Shown piece by piece: positions 1-5,423 of a DNA stretch of 5,423 nt. How positions within the stretch are numbered: position 1 is the stretch's first letter; every line of letters starts with the position of its first letter. A program made the position numbers and the translations under genes. This stretch comes from Bacteroidales bacterium (GTDB lineage: Bacteria; Bacteroidota; Bacteroidia; Bacteroidales; Dysgonomonadaceae): positions 1 to 5,423 of the forward strand of contig DUUR01000165.1 of the NCBI GenBank assembly GCA_012841425.1. Direction: 5' to 3'. Below the pieces are notes generated by a model. It was given only the letters and a program-made list of their open reading frames with translations, was not told the origin of the DNA and made no database searches.

Positions 1-61
1 TGGGTGAATTTATCACCAAAGTTGATTTGTTTACAAATGGATTGGGGTATAATTTAACTGA
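1..61 (-). other. Start of T9SS type A C-terminal sorting domain (truncated by window)
   Basis: The last visible residues (1470-1489) contain VKLYPNPF followed by a polar, Thr/Val-rich strand. This is the conserved opening of the Por secretion system C-terminal sorting domain, which is normally 70-80 residues long and is removed when the protein is attached to the cell surface or released. The preceding linker GIEDN is also typical. Only about 20 residues lie in the window; the stop codon is outside it. This is the strongest single clue to the secretion route and to the phylum. Confidence 0.9.
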
Positions 62-3000
62 GTTTGACAGCGAATTGTCTTCAATGCCCACACCTTGTAA
101 ATTGTAGGGTAACGACAGGGTGCTACATCCAATATTGTCGGTAAGTTCTACAAAGTACAAACCATTTTGTGTTGCCATATAGAAACTATTTGTAGCTCCT
201 GCAATAGCCTCGCCATTATAGTACCACTGGAAGCTATAACCACTTGTAATTGATGATTGTAGCAATGCATCAGTTGCTGTAACAATTGGGGTTGGAGGAT
301 TGGGATTGACATTTATAGATACTGGTGCCGAAGCCCTGGAGCAATTGTTGGCATCTGTTACCACAACCCAATAGTTTCCAGCCTCTTGAACAGAAATGGA
401 CTGCGTATTTTCGTTTGTGCTCCAGTTATAGGCAATTCCTGATGAAGAGCTTAGGATGGTTGTATTTCCATCGCAAATTGTTTGTGGCTCTGATGGCGTA
501 ATTGTCGGTGGTTCAGGGTTATAGAAGCTGATATTTAAGTTATTAGAAATGGACATACAGCCACTTGCATCGGGGGCAGAAACGTTATATGTTCCTACTT
601 CGCTAACGTAAATACTTTGTGTTGTAGCTCCCGTACTCCAGAGTATGTCATCGCTGGCAGTGGTGCTAATTTGAACTGAATCGCCATAGCAAATGGAGAT
701 ATTTCCAGATGGACTAATATCTATTGGTGCTGTCTCGTAATTTTCTATTGTAACAATTTCCGAAACTATTACACAACCATTGACATCAGTAACACTTACC
801 CAATAATCACCTGTTTCTACAACATTTGTTGACTGACTTGTACTACCGCTGCTCCACTCATAGCTTTGACCCTGACTTGAGATTAAATTTACACTCACGC
901 CGGGACAAACTGTAATTGTTCCATTGGGCGTAATTGTGGGTGCTTGCACAGCGGCAAACTCAACAAAATACGGGTCTGAAACAAAATTGCAGTTTTCGGA
1001 TGTTAGAACTTGTACCGAATAATATCCGGGTGTTGTTACCGCAATACTTTGCGTTGTTTCACCCGTACTCCATAGGTATGAAACGCCTTCATTGGCTGTT
1101 AGAATAACTGTTTCGCCATTGCAAGCAACACCATCTGTATTGGATGTTATGGTAGCTTTGTCGCACACTAAGCTTATGTACCAACCCTCATTGAATACCG
1201 CATTATCAGATGTAAAACGGAAGGTTAAGCACTGCCCAGAAGAGGTTATTGATGTTGAAAAGTGTGTTCCAGAGAATACATCAATAAAGTCTTCATTTTC
1301 GGTTCCAATGCCATTATATATTGATAGGTAGTCGTAGTTATTTTCAGTATATAAATGATTGATTTCGGCTGTTATACTACAATCGTTTGTGGAACAAAAA
1401 CTCATAGTATAATCTTCATTTCTGCCATAATTTCCCCCGGGGCCACCTGAATCGTAGAAAGAGGCTCCACAAACATATCTTGTTCCACCAGTTTTAATAT
1501 TGAACTCTGTATTGATTATAGGCTCGTCAACACAGCTTATGTGTCCACGCCAGCCCATGGCTACGCTGGTGGGATTTGAAATAAATTCAAAAGTTAGACA
1601 GCTACTATTTATTGACGTAATTACTTCGGGGTCTATAAAGCCATGTAGAATAGCCAATGGTGTAGAAGATGTTGAGGGTCCGTCATAAATTTTCAGAATA
1701 TCACCTTCAACAATACCAAAATTATATTCACCAAAATCTACTTTCATAAAACTACCATCTTCGCTACAAAATGTCATCACCTTGTTTTCGCCATTGGAAT
1801 ATTCTGTGGTAGGTCCACCACTGTCGTAGAACATAGCTTCGCAAGTTGTAATTGTTCCATTATCCATATTATATATTGGCAATGGTGGCTCATCAGTACA
1901 CGAAAATTGTGCTGCCCAGCCACTATTAACATTAGTGCCATCGGATATAAATCTGAATGTCATAGCATCCCCTGATGCTGTAATGGCAGGAGGTGCAGTA
2001 GTTCCTGTTAATATTGCCAAGAATGGGTAATCATCGCTAGGTCCATCAAATATCACCAATCTGTCAAAATTACTTTCCATGCTTATAAATGCAAAGTCCA
2101 CTTTAAGCCTATTGCCATTGTCGGAAATAAAAGTTTCTGTAATCATTGAATTATTGGAATAATTTCCGTCAGGACCGCCACTATCGTAGAAGTTGCCACC
2201 ACAAGTGTATCTATCACCCTCTTGCATAAGATAATCTTGAGGCTCATAAGGCGTTGGCGAGCACTCAATTAGCCCCTGCCAGCCCAAACTGCTATTTATG
2301 GCATTGGATTTGAATTTGAATGTTAAACAAGAACCCGTTTTTGAGTAAATTAACTCAGGAAGTTTATCACCATAATATGTTCCAATGGGTGGTGCTGACG
2401 AGTTAGCCCCATCAAAAACAAATAGGGTATCGCTATTGTGGATATTAAAATTGTGTTCTTGAAAACGAACGCTTATAAAATCATCACTACCCGAACAGAA
2501 GGTCATCTCTTTTTGGTCGTTGTGCATATAGTTTCCAGCAGGACCACCAGAGTCATAAAACACCCCCTCACAGCTTGTTACCGTTTCGTTCGACATTATA
2601 TAAACTGGCAAAGATGGTCCATCGCACTCAATATTTGCCACCCAGCCTGAATATTCAGTGCTTCCATCAGAACTAAAATAGAAAGTTAGAGCATCACCCG
2701 TTGAGCGTACTATTCCCGGTGCATTACTTCCCGAATAAACTCCTATAAGCGGATAGTTTGAGTTGGGTCCATCATAAATGTATAACTTATCAGTAAACTC
2801 CACGCTAAAGCTCTGAAAATCAAACTTTAGCCTTTCGCCCGAACTTGAGATAAAAGTTTCTGTTACACTTTCATTTCTACCATAAACACCATCAACTCCT
2901 CCACTATCGTAAAATATTCCTTCGCAGGTGTATCTAATTCCATTTTGCATATTGTAGTGTGGAACTACTGGCTCATCGGCACAATCAATTAATGCTTGCC

Positions 3001-4468
3001 AGCCTATATTGCTTCCAGTTGCATTTGTTACAAATCTGAAAGTTAGACATGAGCCTGTTTTTGACGAAATAACCTCAGGTATTCCAGTACCGGTATAAGC
3101 TCCAATGGGTGCATCGGAAGTGCTTGTACCATCGTAAACAAATAAAGTATCGCTGGTGTGAATTTTGAAGTTGTCTGGTCGGAAGGTGAAATTAATAAAA
3201 TCGGAATTATCCGAGCAGAAAGTCATAGTATTATCACCATTATGTAAGTACTCAGAAGATGGTCCGCCAATATCATAAAACACAGCTTCGCAAGTATTGA
3301 TAGTTCCCGAACTCATTATATATTCAGGCAGTGCAGGCGTTGTACAAGATATATTTGCACTCCAACCTGAATATGTATTACTAGTTTCGGAAGAAAAATA
3401 AAAGGTTATTGTATTTCCAGTTGACTCAATTAATCCAGGAGAGTTACCTCCATCATAAACTCCAATTCTTGGGTGATTGATGGTGGGTCCGTCATAAATA
3501 TATAGCTTGTCATATCCACTTTCGGTGTAAAATGATTGAAAATTAAATTTCAGTCTATTTCCATTTGTCGAAACAAATGTCATGGAACTACCTTCGTTGT
3601 TTGAGTAGTTGCCGTTGGGACCGCCACTGTCGTAAAAAACTCCGCCGCAGGTGTACCTAATTCCTTGCATCATTTTAAATTCACCGTTTACGATAGGCGT
3701 TGAAGAACAGCCAATTATTGCCCTCCATCCTTTGGCAATTCCTGTTGTATTGGACTTGAATCTAAATGTGAGACAAGAACCACTTATGGAAGAGATGTCT
3801 TCGGGATGTCTGTTACCGTAGTAGGCACCAATCAAGGGAGCGTTAATATCTGAGCCATCATAAGCATATAGCGTATCACCGCTAGCAATGGAAAAATCAT
3901 TGGGAATAAATTTCGCTGTAACATAGTCTGAGCTACCTGAGCAGAAGGTCATAACAACATCTTCATTGTTTTGATAATCTCCGCTAGAACCTCCACTGTC
4001 TGTAAACAAAGCTTCGCAAGTTGTTACAGTTGTCGAATTCATAGTATATTCTGTTAATGCTGGAGTTGTGCATGATATTATTGCAGACCAACCCGAATAG
4101 ATATTTGAACCATCAGAATAAAAAATGAAAGTTATAGATTCTCCAGTTGAAATAACCAAGCCCGGAGAATTTGAACCAGAATACTCCCCTATCATAGGAT
4201 AAGATGTGTTTGGTCCATCATAAATTTTCAGTTTATCATAGCCAGATTCGGTGTAGAACGTCTGAAAGTTAAAACTCAAACGACTTCCATCTTCAGACGT
4301 GAAAGTCATTTCGTAGTACTCATTATTGGAGTACATCGACTCTCCACCTCCAGAATCGTAAAACACACCCGAACAGGTAGTTACAGTCCCATCTTGCATA
4401 TTGAATGTTTGCGAAAAAACGCTTACACTCATGAGCATCATAAAGATCCAAAAGCTAATTTTCTTCAT
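1..4468 (-). CDS. Giant T9SS-exported multi-CUB, Ig-like surface/secreted protein (3' end cut by window)
   Basis: One open frame of 1489 codons runs from ATG at 4468 to the left edge with no stop or frameshift. Residues 1-19 form a signal peptide. Nine CUB-like domains follow, bounded by first and last cysteines at about 32-133, 151-254, 274-375, 393-496, 515-615, 633-736, 755-857, 876-979 and 1000-1102. Five Ig-like modules occupy about 1103-1455. A T9SS type A sorting domain begins at about 1470 and is truncated, so the full protein is probably 1540-1570 residues. CUB hallmarks recur: FYDSGG after the first cysteine, YDKLxIYDG, TFxFxS and GWxAxI. CUB and Ig-like folds usually bind proteins or glycans, so an adhesin or matrix role is likely, but no catalytic domain is visible and the ligand is unknown. 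ATG 4468 is chosen because it gives the MKK n-region and sits about 25 nt below a promoter; later Met codons (10, 11, 13) would cut into the signal peptide. Confidence 0.93.
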   Translation of the reverse strand, partial: MKKISFWIFMMLMSVSVFSQTFNMQDGTVTTCSGVFYDSGGGESMYSNNEYYEMTFTSEDGSRLSFNFQTFYTESGYDKLKIYDGPNTSYPMIGEYSGSNSPGLVISTGESITFIFYSDGSNIYSGWSAIISCTTPALTEYTMNSTTVTTCEALFTDSGGSSGDYQNNEDVVMTFCSGSSDYVTAKFIPNDFSIASGDTLYAYDGSDINAPLIGAYYGNRHPEDISSISGSCLTFRFKSNTTGIAKGWRAIIGCSSTPIVNGEFKMMQGIRYTCGGVFYDSGGPNGNYSNNEGSSMTFVSTNGNRLKFNFQSFYTESGYDKLYIYDGPTINHPRIGVYDGGNSPGLIESTGNTITFYFSSETSNTYSGWSANISCTTPALPEYIMSSGTINTCEAVFYDIGGPSSEYLHNGDNTMTFCSDNSDFINFTFRPDNFKIHTSDTLFVYDGTSTSDAPIGAYTGTGIPEVISSKTGSCLTFRFVTNATGSNIGWQALIDCADEPVVPHYNMQNGIRYTCEGIFYDSGGVDGVYGRNESVTETFISSSGERLKFDFQSFSVEFTDKLYIYDGPNSNYPLIGVYSGSNAPGIVRSTGDALTFYFSSDGSTEYSGWVANIECDGPSLPVYIMSNETVTSCEGVFYDSGGPAGNYMHNDQKEMTFCSGSDDFISVRFQEHNFNIHNSDTLFVFDGANSSAPPIGTYYGDKLPELIYSKTGSCLTFKFKSNAINSSLGWQGLIECSPTPYEPQDYLMQEGDRYTCGGNFYDSGGPDGNYSNNSMITETFISDNGNRLKVDFAFISMESNFDRLVIFDGPSDDYPFLAILTGTTAPPAITASGDAMTFRFISDGTNVNSGWAAQFSCTDEPPLPIYNMDNGTITTCEAMFYDSGGPTTEYSNGENKVMTFCSEDGSFMKVDFGEYNFGIVEGDILKIYDGPSTSSTPLAILHGFIDPEVITSINSSCLTFEFISNPTSVAMGWRGHISCVDEPIINTEFNIKTGGTRYVCGASFYDSGGPGGNYGRNEDYTMSFCSTNDCSITAEINHLYTENNYDYLSIYNGIGTENEDFIDVFSGTHFSTSITSSGQCLTFRFTSDNAVFNEGWYISLVCDKATITSNTDGVACNGETVILTANEGVSYLWSTGETTQSIAVTTPGYYSVQVLTSENCNFVSDPYFVEFAAVQAPTITPNGTITVCPGVSVNLISSQGQSYEWSSGSTSQSTNVVETGDYWVSVTDVNGCVIVSEIVTIENYETAPIDISPSGNISICYGDSVQISTTASDDILWSTGATTQSIYVSEVGTYNVSAPDASGCMSISNNLNISFYNPEPPTITPSEPQTICDGNTTILSSSSGIAYNWSTNENTQSISVQEAGNYWVVVTDANNCSRASAPVSINVNPNPPTPIVTATDALLQSSITSGYSFQWYYNGEAIAGATNSFYMATQNGLYFVELTDNIGCSTLSLPYNLQGVGIEDNSLSNSVKLYPNPFVNKSTLVINSP
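104..1162 (-). repeat. Five Ig-like modules with a 72-residue period
   Basis: After the CUB array come modules of the kind common in Bacteroidota surface proteins. Each has a first cysteine, then YxWSxG, TQSI or a variant, then GxYxVxVTD and a closing cysteine. Cysteine pairs lie at residues 1116/1160, 1188/1232, 1260/1304 and 1332/1376, each 44 apart and each pair exactly 72 residues (216 bases) after the last. A fifth, diverged module ends at Cys1448, again 72 residues after Cys1376. The position expected for its first cysteine (1404) is Gln, and its core reads FQWYYNG. Modules 2 to 4 are introduced by a PxxITPxG-like or PTITP linker. They probably act as a stalk or spacer between the CUB array and the sorting domain, and each intact pair probably forms one disulphide. 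Confidence 0.85.
1163..4375 (-). repeat. Tandem array of nine CUB-like domains in two alternating types
   Basis: First-to-last cysteine limits of the domains, in reading order, are 4375-4070, 4018-3707, 3649-3344, 3292-2981, 2926-2624, 2572-2261, 2206-1898, 1843-1532 and 1471-1163. Successive domains start 118-124 residues apart; alternate ones start 240-245 residues (about 725 bases) apart. Odd domains 1, 3, 5 and 7 have only the outer two cysteines, 100-102 residues apart. Even domains 2, 4, 6 and 8 have four, at exact offsets 0, +25, +81 and +103. Domain 9 has the four-cysteine pattern (0, +25, +80, +102) plus an extra Cys at +30. Same-type domains resemble each other most: by hand count domains 1 and 3 share about 69 of 102 residues, and domains 4 and 6 about 61 of 104. 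The coding DNA has diverged more than the protein, so the duplications are not recent. Confidence 0.9.
4412..4468 (-). other. Sec signal peptide of the CUB protein
   Basis: Residues 1-19 have a short basic n-region (MKK), a hydrophobic core rich in Phe, Ile, Met and Val (about residues 4-17), and a small residue before the likely cut (VFS, then QT). A Gln at the mature N-terminus is common in Bacteroidota exported proteins. There is no lipobox cysteine, so this looks like a signal peptidase I substrate rather than a lipoprotein. It is the expected partner of the C-terminal T9SS signal: Sec export to the periplasm, then T9SS across the outer membrane. The exact cleavage site is inferred. Confidence 0.85.
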
Positions 4469-4498
4469 AAGATAGTAATATTAAAATTTTATTGAGTG

Positions 4499-4529
4499 CA
4501 AATATATTACAAAATTCGACATTAACAAA
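4499..4529 (-). promoter_or_regulatory. Bacteroidota-type promoter for the CUB protein gene
   Basis: On the minus strand TTTG (4529-4526) is followed after exactly 19 bases by TATATTTG (4506-4499). This matches the Bacteroidota consensus of a -33 TTTG and a -7 TAnnTTTG with about 19-20 bases between them. Transcription should begin a few bases downstream, near 4493-4496, leaving a leader of about 25 nt before the ATG at 4468. The leader is almost all A and T and has no Shine-Dalgarno sequence, which is usual in this phylum. The match is exact at all fixed positions but has not been tested. Confidence 0.7.
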
Positions 4530-4537
4530 TTGTCTAA

Positions 4538-4560
4538 ATATTTTAGTTGAAATAAAATAT
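4538..4560. repeat. AT-only inverted repeat just upstream of the promoter
   Basis: ATATTTTA and TAAAATAT form a perfect 8-base inverted repeat around a 7-base spacer, ending 8 bases upstream of the -33 element. It could be an operator or upstream promoter element, or a second weak part of the terminator region. Because the whole gap is very AT-rich, chance is a serious alternative. Confidence 0.3.
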
Positions 4561-4592
4561 AAAATTGTACTTTATAAACTCAAACAACTCAA

Positions 4593-4618
4593 TACAATCA
4601 GCCTCGATGGCTATTATA
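4593..4618 (-). terminator. Probable terminator hairpin after the AddB-like gene
   Basis: Beginning 17 bases past the TAA stop, the minus strand can fold into a stem of ten pairs: TATAATAGCC against GGCT-g-ATTGTA, with one bulged G, one T-G wobble and a 5-base loop (ATCGA). The GC-rich pairs lie next to the loop. The downstream bases are T-rich but broken by G (TTGAGTTGTTTGAGTTT), so this is not a textbook U-tract. It fits a weak intrinsic terminator separating the nuclease gene from the CUB gene, which has its own promoter. Confidence 0.4.
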
Positions 4619-4635
4619 GGTCAATTGTAGTTTTG

Positions 4636-5423
4636 TTAATTTCTATTACAAATCATATCGTAGGGACAATATTCGCAATTTTTCACATCTTCTGTTTGAG
4701 TAAAAGCCAAATCCTTATTGTAAATATGTGTATTTAAAAACTCTGAAAGCTCTTTTTCAAATATATTTAATGTGTCAAGGTCTATAACATTGGAGTCAAC
4801 ATCAATGCCAATTTTTAGGTCGAAATATGGGTCTTTTTTTCGCAATGAGGCAATCTTTGAGGATAAAAGCTTCAAATCTTTATTATATGCCAACAAATTA
4901 TCATCTTTCATAAAAGCTAAAGCATAGCACATAAGCTGCAACGCCTTGGCTTTACTACTTGGTCCACCACTTTTTTTACTGGTTATTTCCAAATTATAAA
5001 ACAGCTCTTGTATATCCAAAACCATGACCTCTTTATCATCTACGGAACCAGTTTTATAATCAATCACATTCACCACGCCATCAATTTTTTCGATGCTATC
5101 AGCAATTCCGGTCAAATAAACCACAGAGTCTTCCACGGCATCTACCGAAATTCCATGTTTGAGTTTAACCTCTTGGGCAATGGGAATAATTTCAACATTT
5201 TCTCCTATTAATTCTATTTGATAATTCAAATAATCGGAGACATATTTTTGGACAACCTCACAGGCTATGGCGTTTCTTCCGCTCTGCAAATCCTCCTTTG
5301 TGAATTTGTTTTTCTCAAAAGCTTTTATACTCAACTCTTTGATTTTATCATGGTTGAATTGCTTAAAATCATTGGCTACAAGAACCACATTGGGCGTAAA
5401 AGTTCCATATATATCTTCTAAAA
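4636..5423 (-). CDS. C-terminal part of an AddB-like (RecB-family) PD-(D/E)XK nuclease, 5' end outside window
   Basis: The frame is open to the right edge, giving 261 residues before TAA at 4638-4636. The GTG at 5388 is an internal Val, not a start. Numbering from that GTG, nuclease features appear in order: GRN..I...VV..YV (37-50), a possible motif I Glu73, GIAD (94-97), VIDYKTG with Asp110 and Lys112 as catalytic-site residues, the QLMCYALA motif (Gln151, Tyr155), and the terminal cysteines 238, 241 and 247 as C-X2-C-X5-C. In AddB these three, with one upstream cysteine, bind a 4Fe-4S cluster that holds the nuclease domain together; the fourth should lie outside the window. AddB pairs with AddA to resect double-strand breaks for recombination, in the cytoplasm. 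The family usually has about 900-1000 residues in Bacteroidota, so about a quarter is seen. The addA partner is not in view, so AddB is inferred from domain order and motifs. Confidence 0.85.
   Translation of the reverse strand, partial: LEDIYGTFTPNVVLVANDFKQFNHDKIKELSIKAFEKNKFTKEDLQSGRNAIACEVVQKYVSDYLNYQIELIGENVEIIPIAQEVKLKHGISVDAVEDSVVYLTGIADSIEKIDGVVNVIDYKTGSVDDKEVMVLDIQELFYNLEITSKKSGGPSSKAKALQLMCYALAFMKDDNLLAYNKDLKLLSSKIASLRKKDPYFDLKIGIDVDSNVIDLDTLNIFEKELSEFLNTHIYNKDLAFTQTEDVKNCEYCPYDMICNRN

Noticed and set aside
1092..2650. Plus-strand open frames at 1092-1331, 1500-1688 and 2438-2650
   Set aside because: All lie antisense inside the continuous CUB-domain frame, contain no recognisable motif and have no promoter or start signal of note.
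104..4375. Periodic DNA (216 and about 725 bases) as a CRISPR array, satellite or assembly artefact
   Set aside because: The periods match protein domains in one intact frame, the copies are diverged at DNA level, and there are no short identical repeats with unique spacers.
1..4468. Possible frameshift or pseudogene in the long repetitive frame
   Set aside because: Translation codon by codon from 4468 to 1 shows no stop, and domain register is kept from the signal peptide to the sorting domain.
4492..4737. Plus-strand 81-codon open frame across the intergenic gap
   Set aside because: It overlaps the promoter, the terminator hairpin and the conserved cysteine end of the nuclease gene on the other strand, and its Ile/Leu/Asn-rich product reflects AT-rich DNA rather than a protein family.
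5386..5388. GTG as the start of a 250-residue stand-alone nuclease
   Set aside because: The same frame continues open for 11 more codons to the window edge, and the family normally carries a long helicase-like N-terminal region, so this is an internal Val codon.
5008..5421. Plus-strand open frames at 5008-5211 and 5218-5421
   Set aside because: They are antisense to the nuclease domain, whose motifs are intact on the minus strand.
4636..5423. Cas4 or another CRISPR-linked nuclease
   Set aside because: Cas4 shares the PD-(D/E)XK fold and a terminal cysteine cluster, but the GRN...YV region, the exact C-X2-C-X5-C end and the frame extending upstream fit AddB better, and no cas gene or CRISPR array is visible.

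Overview
The window looks like AT-rich Bacteroidota DNA. Three things point there: a type IX secretion (T9SS) sorting-signal start (VKLYPNPF) on a large exported protein, a promoter of the Bacteroidota form (TTTG, 19 bases, TATATTTG), and an AT-rich leader with no Shine-Dalgarno sequence. Genus cannot be fixed from the sequence. Both genes are on the minus strand and both run off the window, so neither is seen whole.

Right side (5423 to 4636): the last 261 codons of an AddB-like, RecB-family PD-(D/E)XK nuclease. The nuclease core and the closing cysteine cluster C-X2-C-X5-C are visible. Its helicase-like N-terminal part lies outside the window.

Middle (4635 to 4469, 167 bases): a probable terminator hairpin for the nuclease gene, an AT-only inverted repeat, and a good Bacteroidota promoter for the next gene.

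Left side (4468 to 1): one uninterrupted frame of 1489 codons encoding a giant secreted mosaic protein. It has a signal peptide, nine CUB-like domains, four Ig-like modules at an exact 72-residue period plus a fifth degenerate one, and the first residues of a T9SS C-terminal sorting domain cut by the window edge. The CUB domains alternate strictly between a two-cysteine form with a calcium-site-like acidic triad (domains 1, 3, 5, 7) and a four-cysteine form without the triad (2, 4, 6, 8). Domain 9 combines both sets of features. This suggests growth by duplication of a two-domain unit of about 725 bases.

The two genes show no functional link: one is DNA repair, the other a surface or secreted protein, and each appears to have its own transcription signal. 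I see no evidence of a new multi-gene system. The alternating CUB architecture is the most interesting thing here.
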